Source: an uncultured Bacilli bacterium (lineage in GTDB: Bacteria; Bacillota_I; Bacilli_A; RF39; UBA660). From it: 25,337 nucleotides of DNA. The notes under the pieces were generated by a model that saw only the letters and a list, made by a program, of their open reading frames with translations, was not told where the DNA came from and did no database searches. Made by a program: the position numbers and the translations under genes. The stretch is from assembly GCA_944358665.1 (NCBI GenBank), contig CALVRP010000013.1, positions 1 to 25,337 of the forward strand, in the 5' to 3' direction. Shown in pieces: positions 1-8,566 of this stretch (position 1 is its first letter; every line of letters starts with the position of its first letter).

Positions 1-1
1 G

Positions 2-1585
2 CTGATTTTTATCATTTATTATATTTTTGATAAAAGAATAAAACCTTTTGAAAAAAAAGCAACTATAGTTTTTGCTAGTATAATGATTGCCTCACTTTTC
101 TTTGTTTCTTTAGAATATGTATGGGTAGGTTTCATGAGAGAAGGTTCTTTTGTATATAGATTTCTTTATTTAGTAATTTTAACTATTTTACTTTTAGCGG
201 CTAGTGTAATGAATCAAAAAGGAAGTTTAGATAAAAAACTACTTGGAAAAATTATTGCTGGGATTATTTTAATGTTTTTAATTTTTGATTTATTAAATCC
301 ATATTCACCAAAAAGGTTATGGGTTCAAATTGTTATACTTGGTGTATATTTTGTGATTTTAATAAAATTTAAAGAAGGTCTAAGAAAAAAAGTTTGTTTA
401 ATAGCTGTGTTTGCCATAGAAATTTTACTTAATGCTTATTTAGTCATTGGAAACGTTTATAATGTAGATAAAGATTATTATCAAAAATACACTACAGAAG
501 AAGCGCTAATGATTGAACAAATAAGGCCAGAACATAATGAATTTTATAGGATAGAAACAAATATCGATCGAGATGAAAAGGAAGGCTCTTTTATTAGTAA
601 TGAAAGTTTGGCACACTCTTATAGTACTATTGAACATTATAGTTCTAGCTACGATTCGATAACGGGACTTTTCTTAGCTAATTTAGGTTATTGTCGTAAT
701 GAATTTCCAACTTTTTATCATGAGCCTATTTTAGCGGCTGATAGTCTTTTAGGAGTCAAATATTTACTAACTAATCAAGACTATGCCGGTTTTGAATTAA
801 AAAGTGATTTTGATAGTTATAATGATAAAAATGTCTATGAAAATCAATATGTTTTACCACTTGGATTTAATACTTCAGAGAAGATAACAAATGTTTCTAG
901 TAATGGTAATCCATTTGAATATATCAATGATATATATAGCGGTATTGTAGGAGAAAAAGTAACTCTATTTACCCCTTACGAAATGACAGTCCAAGAAGAG
1001 GGAGCTCTTAAATATATTTCTGAAGCCGATGATGGGTCACATATTATTTATATGCAAGCAGGATATAATCCAAGAGACCTATTAATGTCTAGAGATGGTG
1101 CGGAAAGTGAGACATATTCAACAGACTGGTTAAATTACAATGTATTAGTATTAGGTGATACTAGTAAAACGCATACTTTGGAAGTTAGTAATTACACAGA
1201 AGATGAATTAAATATTGAATTTTGTAGTTTTGATTTGGAAGAATTTGAAAGGGTAATTAATAAAATCAAAAGTAACGCTATAGAACTTCAAAGTATTGAT
1301 GATGGCTATATTAAGTTTACCGCGTCTGGAAATAATGTGTTACTTTCTATTCCCTACGATACATCTTGGGAAGTTACAGTAAATGGGAAAAAAGTTATTC
1401 CAGAAAAAGCGGCTAATGCTTTAATGATGATACCAATTGATGGAGAAGATAGTGAAGTTGTTTTAACATATCGTGTAAAAGGTAAAAAGGCCGGAATAAT
1501 TTTGACAATATTATCTCTTATAATTTTTAGTTTATGGATTATATACGATAAAGTAAAAAAACGGAAATTAATTAGCACAAAATAG
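2..1585 (+). CDS. YfhO-family membrane protein, C-terminal part (5' truncated by window)
   Basis: The frame is open from base 2 with no stop, so this is the C-terminal ~527 residues of a longer protein; the first ATG, at 83, is probably internal. It starts with several hydrophobic helices, continues with a roughly 300-residue extracytoplasmic region, and ends with a last membrane helix and a basic tail (KVKKRKL). Features resembling the YfhO family are NESLAHSYSTIEHYSSSYDS, DSLLGVKYLL, YENQYVLPLGF and the final WEVTVNGKK beta-domain. YfhO is a GT-C-type protein; in Bacillus subtilis it works with the glycosyltransferase CsbB to glycosylate lipoteichoic acid. Here the likely role is transfer of a sugar from a lipid carrier to a surface polymer (inference). 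A terminator overlaps the stop codon, so it is the last gene of its unit and separate from the capsule operon downstream. Confidence 0.85.
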   Translation: MIFIIYYIFDKRIKPFEKKATIVFASIMIASLFFVSLEYVWVGFMREGSFVYRFLYLVILTILLLAASVMNQKGSLDKKLLGKIIAGIILMFLIFDLLNPYSPKRLWVQIVILGVYFVILIKFKEGLRKKVCLIAVFAIEILLNAYLVIGNVYNVDKDYYQKYTTEEALMIEQIRPEHNEFYRIETNIDRDEKEGSFISNESLAHSYSTIEHYSSSYDSITGLFLANLGYCRNEFPTFYHEPILAADSLLGVKYLLTNQDYAGFELKSDFDSYNDKNVYENQYVLPLGFNTSEKITNVSSNGNPFEYINDIYSGIVGEKVTLFTPYEMTVQEEGALKYISEADDGSHIIYMQAGYNPRDLLMSRDGAESETYSTDWLNYNVLVLGDTSKTHTLEVSNYTEDELNIEFCSFDLEEFERVINKIKSNAIELQSIDDGYIKFTASGNNVLLSIPYDTSWEVTVNGKKVIPEKAANALMMIPIDGEDSEVVLTYRVKGKKAGIILTILSLIIFSLWIIYDKVKKRKLISTK

Positions 1586-1611
1586 TCACAACTTAATTTG
1601 ACTATTTTTTT
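1579..1611 (+). terminator. Intrinsic terminator after YfhO-family gene
   Basis: A perfect 10-bp stem, AAAATAGTCA (1579-1588) with TGACTATTTT (1599-1608), has a 10-base loop and runs into a T tract to 1611. The stop codon TAG lies inside the left arm. Confidence 0.85.
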
Positions 1612-1626
1612 GATAAATAACTATAG

Positions 1627-1655
1627 TTGAATTTCATTAAAAAAACTGATAAAAT
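1627..1655 (+). promoter_or_regulatory. Promoter of the Alg14/Alg13-glf-wzx unit
   Basis: TTGAAT (1627-1632), a 17-base spacer, then TAAAAT (1650-1655) preceded by TGA, giving an extended -10. Transcription should start near 1662, just ahead of the GGGTGGT ribosome site at 1670-1676. The 10-base palindrome AACTATAGTT (1619-1628) touches the -35. Confidence 0.65.
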
Positions 1656-1680
1656 GATATAAAAGACAAAGGGTGGTAAA

Positions 1681-2157
1681 ATGAAGAAAAAGAAAGTTTT
1701 GTTTATTGCCAGTACTGGTGGTCATTTAACTGAACTTATGCAGTTAAAACCACTTTTTAAAGAATACGATTATCATATTGTTACAGAAAAAACATCTGTA
1801 AATTTGGCTTTAAAAAAAGAATATGGTAAAAAAATAGACTATGTCATTTATGGAACAAAGGATCATAAAATTTCATATTTATTTAAATTATTTTTTAATT
1901 GCTGGATCGAACTTTTTATATTTTTAAAATTTAGGCCAAAATACATTGTTACAACTGGCGCTCACATTGCGGGGCCAATGTGTTGTATTGGTAAAATCTT
2001 TGGTAGTAAAATTATTTTTATTGAAACATTTGCCAACAAGAATACTAAAACAGTTACGGGTAAATCCGTATACAAATTTGCTGATTTGTTTTTAGTTCAG
2101 TGGGAAGAAATGTTAGAGTTATATCCCAATGCTAAATATTGGGGAAGTTTATTTTAG
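1681..2157 (+). CDS. Alg14-like glycosyltransferase subunit (PssD/CpsF type)
   Basis: This 158-residue protein resembles the Alg14/PssD/CpsF family, the membrane-associated, acceptor-binding half of split GT-B glycosyltransferases. It has an N-terminal strand leading to STGGHL (residues 11-16), a hydrophobic stretch around residues 55-75 that probably docks at the membrane, and VTTGAHIAGP (about residues 90-99), the conserved glycine-rich loop of the family. Its partner Alg13-like subunit follows directly; the stop TAG lies within that gene's AGGAGG ribosome site, so the two should be made together. In streptococcal capsule loci such pairs add the second sugar, often galactose beta-1,4-linked, to the lipid-linked first sugar. 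The sugar used here cannot be read from the sequence. Confidence 0.88.
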   Translation: MKKKKVLFIASTGGHLTELMQLKPLFKEYDYHIVTEKTSVNLALKKEYGKKIDYVIYGTKDHKISYLFKLFFNCWIELFIFLKFRPKYIVTTGAHIAGPMCCIGKIFGSKIIFIETFANKNTKTVTGKSVYKFADLFLVQWEEMLELYPNAKYWGSLF

Positions 2158-2166
2158 GAGGTGCCT

Positions 2167-2646
2167 ATGATTTTTGTAACTTTAGGAACACAAGATAAAA
2201 GTTTTACAAGATTATTAGACCTAGTTCAAAAACAAATTGATAAAGGCAATATCAAAGAAAAAGTAATTGTTCAAACTGGGTATACTAAGTTTAAATCTAA
2301 CGATATGGAAATTTTTGATTATATGGATAATGAAAAATTTAATAAGTTGATAAATGAATGTGATCTTTTAATTACTCATGGTGGAGTTGGTAGTATTTTA
2401 TCAGGTCTTAGAGCTAGAAAAAAAGTAATTGCGGTTCCAAGACTTGCTAAATATAAAGAACATACTAATGATCATCAATTGCAAATAGTTGAAAACTTTG
2501 CACAAAACGGCTATATATTAAAACTTGATGATGGTGATAGTTTAGAAGATGTATTAAAACAAAGCAAAAACTTTAAGCCTAAAAAATGGAAATTTAATAA
2601 TGCTAATTTTTTAACAAAATTAAAGGATTATATTGATAAAAACTAA
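2167..2646 (+). CDS. Alg13-like glycosyltransferase catalytic subunit (PssE/CpsG type)
   Basis: This 159-residue protein is the nucleotide-sugar-binding half of the split GT-B enzyme (glycosyltransferase family 28 C-terminal domain). It begins MIFVTLGTQ, the standard Alg13/PssE opening, and carries HGGVGSI (residues 71-77) and the later HTNDHQLQ (residues 99-106) that form the donor-binding site. The ATG at 2167 is chosen because AGGAGG (2156-2161) lies five bases upstream and family members start at this Met; the in-frame GTG at 2161 falls inside the ribosome site. It should form a complex with the Alg14-like protein at the inner face of the membrane and extend the lipid-linked repeat unit by one sugar. 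Confidence 0.9.
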   Translation: MIFVTLGTQDKSFTRLLDLVQKQIDKGNIKEKVIVQTGYTKFKSNDMEIFDYMDNEKFNKLINECDLLITHGGVGSILSGLRARKKVIAVPRLAKYKEHTNDHQLQIVENFAQNGYILKLDDGDSLEDVLKQSKNFKPKKWKFNNANFLTKLKDYIDKN

Positions 2647-2670
2647 ATGATAGAGAGGTTGAAGTAATAT

Positions 2671-3831
2671 ATGAATTTTGATTATATAATTATTGGAGCT
2701 GGTTTTGCTGGAGCAACTTTAGCGGAAAGATTAGCCAATAAAGCAAATAAAAAGGTGCTTGTGATTGATAAAAGAGATACCATTGGTGGTAATATGTACG
2801 ATTATAAAGATGAAAATGGAATAATCGTGCATAAATATGGCCCACATTTGTTTCATACTAATTTAGAAAATGTTTACAATTATTTGCAAAATTTTGGTGT
2901 ATGGTTTAAGTATGAACACCGTGTTCTTGGTATGGTTAATAATAAATTAGTACCAATTCCTTTTAATTTAACGTCAATTAGTAAAAGTTTTGATAAAGAA
3001 CTTGCTAATAAATTAATTGATATATTAAAAAATAAATTTGGGATTGATAAAAAAATTCCAATTTTAGAACTTAGAAAATATCCTGACAAAGATATTAATG
3101 AATTAGCTGAATATATTTATCAAAATGTTTTCTTGTATTATACAATGAAACAGTGGGGTAAAACACCTGATGAAATAGATCCTAGCGTAACTAACAGAGT
3201 CCCGGTATATGTTTCTTTAGATGATCGGTATTTTCAAGATAAATATCAATGTATGCCAAAAGAAGGTTATACTAAAGTATTTGAAAAAATGTTAGAAAGC
3301 GATAATATAACGGTTAAGCTAAATACTGATGCGAAAGATATTTTACAAATTACTGACAAAATATATTTTGAAGGAAAAGAATTTACTGGAAAAGTTATTT
3401 ATACAGGCCCAATTGATGAACTTTTTGATTATAAAGAGGGGATATTGCCATACCGAAGTTTAGATTTTGAATTTGAAAAGTTAGACACTAAGTATTTTCA
3501 AGATGTGGCAACGGTAAATTATCCAACAAAAGAAGATAAATTTACCAGAATTACGGAATATAAACATATGACCATTCAAAATGGTGATCAAATAGATAAA
3601 ACTGTAATTATGCGTGAATATCCAAAAGCATTCAATAAAGATAATAATGATATTCCGTATTATCCAATTGAAAACGATGAAAGCCAAAAGATGTATAAAA
3701 AATATTTGGCAAAATGTAATAAATTTGATAATTTGTATTTAGTAGGTAGACTTGCTCAATATAAATATTACAATATGGATTTAGTTATTAATGAAGCTCT
3801 TAATTTATATAACGAGTTAGAAGGAGAATAG
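2671..3831 (+). CDS. glf: UDP-galactopyranose mutase
   Basis: A 386-residue flavoenzyme that interconverts UDP-galactopyranose and UDP-galactofuranose in the cytoplasm, supplying Galf for surface glycans. The FAD-binding Rossmann motif GAGFAG is at residues 9-14, the family-typical HKYGPHLFHTN at about 54-64, the CMPKEGYTKVFE segment in the middle, and GRLAQYKYYNMD near the C-terminus; length is normal for bacterial Glf. A GAGAGGTTGA site at 2652-2661 precedes the ATG. It lies between the Alg13-like gene and a GT2 gene in one unit, so the encoded polysaccharide very probably contains galactofuranose. Which transferase uses it is not shown by sequence; the GT2 enzymes at 3834, 8567 and 9523 are candidates. 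Confidence 0.96.
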   Translation: MNFDYIIIGAGFAGATLAERLANKANKKVLVIDKRDTIGGNMYDYKDENGIIVHKYGPHLFHTNLENVYNYLQNFGVWFKYEHRVLGMVNNKLVPIPFNLTSISKSFDKELANKLIDILKNKFGIDKKIPILELRKYPDKDINELAEYIYQNVFLYYTMKQWGKTPDEIDPSVTNRVPVYVSLDDRYFQDKYQCMPKEGYTKVFEKMLESDNITVKLNTDAKDILQITDKIYFEGKEFTGKVIYTGPIDELFDYKEGILPYRSLDFEFEKLDTKYFQDVATVNYPTKEDKFTRITEYKHMTIQNGDQIDKTVIMREYPKAFNKDNNDIPYYPIENDESQKMYKKYLAKCNKFDNLYLVGRLAQYKYYNMDLVINEALNLYNELEGE

Positions 3832-3833
3832 TT

Positions 3834-4847
3834 ATGTCAAAAGTAAGTATTATAGTACCAATATATAATGTAGAAAAGTATGTGGCAAAATGTTTGGAAT
3901 CTTTAACAAAACAAACTTTTAAAGATATTGAAATCTGGGCTATAAGTGATGGCTCTCCAGATAATAGTGCCAGTATTGTTAAAGAGTATGCCAAAAAAGA
4001 TAACAGGATAAAATGTATTGAAAAAGAAAATGGTGGTTATGGCTCAGTATTAGAATATGCGATTAAAAACATTAAAACAGAATATTTCTTAATTTGTGAT
4101 TCTGACGATTGGATCAGTGATGATGCCGTTGAAATACTATATAATGCGGCAATTAAAAATGATTTGGATTTAGCTATGGCTAATCATTATGAAATTTATG
4201 AAGATGGAACGATTAAAAATACATCAAATATTTCAGCGTATCCCAATGTTTTTGTCCCGGAATTTGAGAAAGTTTATACTAGAGAAAATGGGCTGGAGAA
4301 GTTTTTGTTTTTAATAGAAAGTCCCCATGCTAAACTGTATAGAACAGCAGTTGCTAAAGATATAAAATTCCCACATAGAGTCAGTTATACGGATAGTTTA
4401 CTATATATGCTTTTTGTCCTAAGAAGTAAAAAAGCAATGTGTTTTGAAAAACCGCTAGCATATTACTTAATGGAACGTGAAGGAAATACTATGACTGATG
4501 TAAATCCGAAAATTGCGAATTATTATCATACCGTATTTACTAGTGTTGTAATGCAGTATGAAGATGGAAATTATAAAAGTCAGTATTTCTATTATAGAAT
4601 GTTTTTGAAATTTATTAGAATAAATACATATGTTGCTAATATAAATGATAAAAAAATATATAACGAAAAAAGAAAACTTATATATGAACTATTAAAAATA
4701 TGTTCAAATAAAAGAAAAGAAATTATCCCATTTTTAAAGTATGAACCAAAAAGAAAGCAAATGGCTTATAAAATGATGTTAAATCCGCTTACTTCTAAGA
4801 TTATCTACACATATTTATCAAATAAAACGTATCGGAGTATTCATTAG
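3834..4847 (+). CDS. GT2-family glycosyltransferase
   Basis: A 337-residue GT-A fold enzyme of family 2. The N-terminal VSIIVPIYN strand, SDGS (residues 38-41) and the metal-binding DSDDW (89-93) are all present, so it should be active on a nucleotide-sugar donor. The C-terminal 100 residues are basic and rich in Tyr and Lys, suggesting membrane-surface attachment. It starts two bases after glf, with AAGGAG at 3821-3826 inside the end of glf, so the two are tightly coupled. That coupling makes it one candidate for the galactofuranosyl transferase, but this is inference from position only. The donor and linkage are otherwise unknown. Confidence 0.88.
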   Translation: MSKVSIIVPIYNVEKYVAKCLESLTKQTFKDIEIWAISDGSPDNSASIVKEYAKKDNRIKCIEKENGGYGSVLEYAIKNIKTEYFLICDSDDWISDDAVEILYNAAIKNDLDLAMANHYEIYEDGTIKNTSNISAYPNVFVPEFEKVYTRENGLEKFLFLIESPHAKLYRTAVAKDIKFPHRVSYTDSLLYMLFVLRSKKAMCFEKPLAYYLMEREGNTMTDVNPKIANYYHTVFTSVVMQYEDGNYKSQYFYYRMFLKFIRINTYVANINDKKIYNEKRKLIYELLKICSNKRKEIIPFLKYEPKRKQMAYKMMLNPLTSKIIYTYLSNKTYRSIH

Positions 4848-4855
4848 GTGATATT

Positions 4856-6319
4856 ATGCAAAGAAATAAAGTATCAGTAAATTACATTTATAATATGCTA
4901 TATCAAGTGCTTACTTTTTTGACTCCAATTATTACCGCGCCTATTTTAGCAAGAACTCTAGGGTCAACTAATTTAGGTATTTATGATTATACTTATACCA
5001 TTGTTAACTGGTTTACAATTATCGGTATGTTTGGTATTTCTATTTATGGTAATAGAGAAATTGCCAAAGCTACGGCAACTAATGATAAAAATGTTGTCTC
5101 CAAAAAATTTAGTGAAATATTTACCCTTCAGATGATAAATGTAACAATTTCTTTTGTTATCTTTATTTTAATGATACTGCTTACTAATTTTGAATATAAA
5201 AATATTTTTATAATTCAAGGTGTATTAATCTTATCGAGTGCTTTTGAAATTAGCTGGTTTTATGCCGGAATGCAAGATTTTAAAAAAGTATCTATCCGTA
5301 ACATGATAATTAAATTGATTACCGTTCTTGGTATAGTCTTTTTTATCCATGATGCAAATGATTTGATTTTATATACTGTATTTATGGCCGTAATATCTGT
5401 AATTAACAGTTTGGTATTATTTTACAAGATAAGTGATTACGTTAATTATAAAAAACCAACATTAAAAGAAGCATATTCACATTTAAAAGGAAGTATATCA
5501 TTATTTATTCCGCAAATCGCCACAACAATATATAGTGTTTTCGGAAGAACATTAATTGGTATGCTTTACCCAGATATTAATGAAGTTGCTTTCTATAATT
5601 ATGCTTATAGATTTACGACAATGGTTTTATATATTGTAACAGCTATTGGAACGGTTATGCTTCCGAGAGTTGTCCAGATAAGAAGTGAGGGAAACGAAAC
5701 TGAGGCTAAGAATATAACCAATAAAACCTTAAAGGTCGCATTATTATTATCATTGCCATTAGCGATCGGTTTTGCATCAGTTGCTCCATTTTTCGTTCCT
5801 TGGTTTTTAACTGAAGAGTTTACAAGAGTAGGAACTATTATCTGTTTTCTTGCGCCAACAATTATCTTTATTTCAATTACAAATGTATTAGGTACGCAAT
5901 ACTTAGTTCCTTTCGAAAAAACATCGCAGTATACCATTTCCATAATTAGTGGGGCTTTTATAAGTTTATTATTTAACTTTATTTTGATTAAACCACTTGG
6001 AGGTGTCGGTGCTGCCATAACAGCGACAATAACGGAATTTACAGTTTTCCTTGTTCAATACTGTTTTGTTAGAAAAAGTTTTAATTTCCAAGGAATATTA
6101 AGAAAATTCTTTAAATATTTATTCTCAGCTGGTATAATGGGTGCAGTCGTTGCCCTTATTGGCTTTACTTTAGGCGTTGGAATTATTACAAATATTTTAC
6201 AAGTAATCGCTGGTATTATGACATATGCAATTATCTTATATGTTACCAAAGATGACATATTTAAATTTTTGGTTGATAAACTTAAAGAATTAGTTTTCAA
6301 AAAAAGAACTGCTAATTAA
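4856..6319 (+). CDS. Wzx-type polysaccharide flippase (MATE/MVF superfamily)
   Basis: A 487-residue, almost entirely hydrophobic protein with about 14 predicted membrane helices, the normal size for Wzx/RfbX flippases. The N-terminus, with YNMLYQVLTFLTPIITAPIL followed by RTLGSTNLGIYDY, is typical of the polysaccharide biosynthesis protein family. It is expected to move the undecaprenyl-linked repeat unit from the inner to the outer face of the membrane for polymerisation by the Wzy-like protein at 11674-13269. An AGGTGATATT ribosome site precedes the ATG, and the gap to the previous gene is eight bases. It closes this unit; a strong terminator starts at its stop codon. Confidence 0.92.
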   Translation: MQRNKVSVNYIYNMLYQVLTFLTPIITAPILARTLGSTNLGIYDYTYTIVNWFTIIGMFGISIYGNREIAKATATNDKNVVSKKFSEIFTLQMINVTISFVIFILMILLTNFEYKNIFIIQGVLILSSAFEISWFYAGMQDFKKVSIRNMIIKLITVLGIVFFIHDANDLILYTVFMAVISVINSLVLFYKISDYVNYKKPTLKEAYSHLKGSISLFIPQIATTIYSVFGRTLIGMLYPDINEVAFYNYAYRFTTMVLYIVTAIGTVMLPRVVQIRSEGNETEAKNITNKTLKVALLLSLPLAIGFASVAPFFVPWFLTEEFTRVGTIICFLAPTIIFISITNVLGTQYLVPFEKTSQYTISIISGAFISLLFNFILIKPLGGVGAAITATITEFTVFLVQYCFVRKSFNFQGILRKFFKYLFSAGIMGAVVALIGFTLGVGIITNILQVIAGIMTYAIILYVTKDDIFKFLVDKLKELVFKKRTAN

Positions 6320-6348
6320 AAAAGGTTTTACTCAAAGCCTTTTTTTTT
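6318..6348 (+). terminator. Intrinsic terminator after flippase gene
   Basis: AAAAAAGG (6318-6325) pairs with CCTTTTTT (6338-6345), extended inward by TTTT/AAAG with one wobble pair, loop ACTC, and a T run to 6348. The stem begins within the stop codon. Confidence 0.88.
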
Positions 6349-6362
6349 CGCTTAAAATACGG

Positions 6363-6368
6363 TATAAT
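6363..6368 (+). promoter_or_regulatory. -10 element of the Stealth-GT4 unit
   Basis: A perfect TATAAT lies directly after a terminator and 39 bases before the Stealth start codon. No convincing -35 hexamer is seen at 16-18 bases, because that position falls in the T run of the preceding terminator. Confidence 0.5.
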
Positions 6369-6406
6369 GGTTTTAAAGATAAGTGTGTAGTAAAAGGAGT
6401 TTTAAT

Positions 6407-7411
6407 ATGAATGAAAAAATAGATTTTGTTATTATGTGGGTTGATGGTAGCGATCCTAAATGGATAGAAGAAAAAAATAAGTATTCTGAAAAAAAAGTAG
6501 ATATTACAGATACTATAAATAGATATAGGGACATGGGAACTTTAAAATATTGGTTTAGAGGAGTTGAAAAGTATACCCCTTGGGTTAATAAAATTCATTT
6601 TATTACTTGGGGTCATGTACCAGATTGGCTAGATACTACTAATCCTAAACTTAATATTGTAAAACATGAAGACTTTATTCCTAAAAAATATTTGCCAACT
6701 TTTAGTGCCAATCCAATTGAGCTTAATCTTCATCATATTGATGAATTAGAAGAAAAGTTTGTTTTATTCAATGATGACATGTTTATTCTAAATTATTTAA
6801 AACCTGAATATTTTTTCAAAAACGGTTTGCCATGTGATTTTTGGAAAGAAAATACTTTTAAAACAGAAGATGCGAAAGATAATTTTTTTGATCACATTGT
6901 TTTAAATGATTTATTTGTAATTAATAGAAACTTTGATAAAAGAACTTTCATTAAAAATAATTTTTCTAAAGTTTTTAATTTAAAATATGGGAAAAGAAAT
7001 ATTAGATATTTGATGCTATATCGTTGGCGATATTTTTGTGGTTTTGATATGCCTCATACCGCAAATTCGTTTTTAAAAAGCTCTTTTAAGGAAATATGGG
7101 AAAAAGAATATAATATGCTTGATAAAACATCACAAAATAAATTTAGAAGTGTTTTTGATGTAAATCAGTGGGTTATTCATTGGTGGCAAATGGTAAAAGG
7201 AAACTTTAGTGTGATATCGCATAATGATGTGGGCAAGTATTTTAGTTTAAAAGAAAATAATGAAGAATTATTTAACTACATAAAAAGTGATAAATCAACA
7301 GTAGTTTGTATTAATGACACAAATGTCAACTTAGATTTTGAAAAAGCGACTAGGGAGCTTGAAGTGGTATTAGAAAAAAAATTGCCGGAGAAATCTAGTT
7401 TTGAAAAATAG
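6407..7411 (+). CDS. Stealth-family sugar-phosphate transferase (capsule)
   Basis: This 334-residue protein shows the Stealth conserved regions in order: CR1 with FVIMWVDGSDPKW (7-19); CR2 with RYRDMGTLKYWFRGVEKY (39-56), then ITWGHVPDWL and the NDDMF motif (122-126); a CR3-like FDMPHT stretch followed by a Trp-rich QWVIHWWQM segment; and the short CR4 VCINDT. Stealth proteins transfer hexose-1-phosphate units and are related to eukaryotic GlcNAc-1-phosphotransferase; bacterial members build phosphodiester-linked capsules. The protein therefore predicts a phosphodiester link in the polysaccharide. The ATG at 6407 is preferred because AAAAGGAG (6391-6398) is correctly spaced; the in-frame GTG at 6383 has no ribosome site. 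A GT4 gene follows, sharing the AGGTGAT overlap at its stop. Confidence 0.9.
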   Translation: MNEKIDFVIMWVDGSDPKWIEEKNKYSEKKVDITDTINRYRDMGTLKYWFRGVEKYTPWVNKIHFITWGHVPDWLDTTNPKLNIVKHEDFIPKKYLPTFSANPIELNLHHIDELEEKFVLFNDDMFILNYLKPEYFFKNGLPCDFWKENTFKTEDAKDNFFDHIVLNDLFVINRNFDKRTFIKNNFSKVFNLKYGKRNIRYLMLYRWRYFCGFDMPHTANSFLKSSFKEIWEKEYNMLDKTSQNKFRSVFDVNQWVIHWWQMVKGNFSVISHNDVGKYFSLKENNEELFNYIKSDKSTVVCINDTNVNLDFEKATRELEVVLEKKLPEKSSFEK

Positions 7412-7422
7412 GTGATGTTACA

Positions 7423-8499
7423 ATGAAAAAGAATATAATTTTTTGTGTTTATAATTTAGATATTGGTGGCATTGAAACAGCTTTAGTTAGTCTACTTAAC
7501 AATTTAGATTATCAAAAATATAATGTTTATCTATTCTTAGTAAAAAAAGAAGGTATATTTTTAGATTCGATCCCTAAACAAGTAAAAATTATGGATTTCA
7601 ATATTTGTGAAAGTAAAAATATTTTATTTAGAAAAATGATGAACTTTTTAAAATTACAGTATTTTAAACTAAAGTATAAAAATAAATTTGATTTTGCGGC
7701 GGCTTATGCCACAACCATTAAAGCTTGTACAAAACTTGCATATCAATTTTCAAAAAACAATGCTATTTGGATACATGGTGATTTCACTAAGGAATATCAA
7801 GGCGCAGCTTTAAAAAAGTTTGTTAAATATATTAATGCTCAAAAATATAGTAAAGTAGTTTTTGTATCAAATTCTATTAAAGATAATTTCGCAAAAGCCG
7901 GTATTGATTTTAAAGGTAAATGTTTCGTTTTTAATAATTTTATTGACTATAAGAGAATTAAAAGATTGGCGGAAGAAAAAAATGTTAAAAAAAGAAAAAC
8001 TAATTTAGTAAATGTTAGTAGGCATGAAGAAAAATCTAAAAATTTATTAATGATTTTAAGGTGTGTTAAAAGATTAGTTAGAGAAGGTTATGATTTTGAC
8101 CTATGGATGGTTGGAGATGGCCCTAATCATAATTTATATACTACATTTGTTAAAGAAAATAATTTGGAAAATACAGTTTTTTTCTTAGGAAGGAAATCAA
8201 ATCCTTTTATTTATTATAAGGCTGCGGATGCCGTTGTTCTTTCTTCGGTATTAGAAGGAAATCCAGTCGTCTTTATGGAAGCTAAGGTCCTTGGCAAGCC
8301 AATAATTACTACTAATGTCAGTGATGCTTTGATTGATGTTAAAGATAAATATGGAATAGTAACTGAAACAGACGATGAGAGTTTTTATGAAGGTTTAAAA
8401 CAATTTTTGGATCATGGCTTTCATCCATTAAAATTTGATCCCGAAAAATTTAATAATGATATTCTTCAAGAACTTGAAAAGGTGATTGGTGAAAACTAA
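7423..8499 (+). CDS. GT4-family glycosyltransferase
   Basis: A 358-residue GT-B retaining glycosyltransferase. The N-terminal acceptor domain has the glycine loop DIGGIET (13-19) and the IWIHGD strand (115-120). The C-terminal donor domain has VNVSRHEEKSKN (196-207), VGDGP (230-234) and the EX7E signature E278...E286 within LEGNPVVFME. It starts 11 bases after the Stealth stop codon, with GGTGAT as ribosome site, and is the last gene of that unit. It is similar in plan to the GT4 gene at 10517 (IG/MGG loop, W-x-H motif), so the two may be old duplicates with different donors. Donor and acceptor are unknown. Confidence 0.88.
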   Translation: MKKNIIFCVYNLDIGGIETALVSLLNNLDYQKYNVYLFLVKKEGIFLDSIPKQVKIMDFNICESKNILFRKMMNFLKLQYFKLKYKNKFDFAAAYATTIKACTKLAYQFSKNNAIWIHGDFTKEYQGAALKKFVKYINAQKYSKVVFVSNSIKDNFAKAGIDFKGKCFVFNNFIDYKRIKRLAEEKNVKKRKTNLVNVSRHEEKSKNLLMILRCVKRLVREGYDFDLWMVGDGPNHNLYTTFVKENNLENTVFFLGRKSNPFIYYKAADAVVLSSVLEGNPVVFMEAKVLGKPIITTNVSDALIDVKDKYGIVTETDDESFYEGLKQFLDHGFHPLKFDPEKFNNDILQELEKVIGEN

Positions 8500-8511
8500 G
8501 TTTTTTAATTG

Positions 8512-8540
8512 TGGACATATTTGCTTATTTTTGATAAAAT
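8512..8540 (+). promoter_or_regulatory. Promoter of the GT2-GT2-GT4-wzy unit
   Basis: TGGACA (8512-8517), 17-base spacer, TAAAAT (8535-8540) preceded by TGA (extended -10). A short AAAAC/GTTTT hairpin with Ts at 8492-8506 upstream could be a weak terminator for the preceding gene. Confidence 0.65.
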
Positions 8541-8566
8541 TAGTGTAGAAAAATGGGTGATAATTG

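Noticed and set aside
61..70. Palindrome AACTATAGTT as a third regulatory site
   Set aside because: It lies within coding sequence of the YfhO-family gene with no promoter nearby; probably chance.
1354..1578. Minus-strand open frame inside the YfhO-family gene, and similar antisense frames across the window
   Set aside because: Shadows of plus-strand genes in AT-rich sequence, with no start signals.
5605..6018. A 137-residue open frame on the minus strand inside the flippase gene
   Set aside because: It mirrors hydrophobic codons of the flippase, has no ribosome site or family resemblance, and the plus-strand gene is certain.
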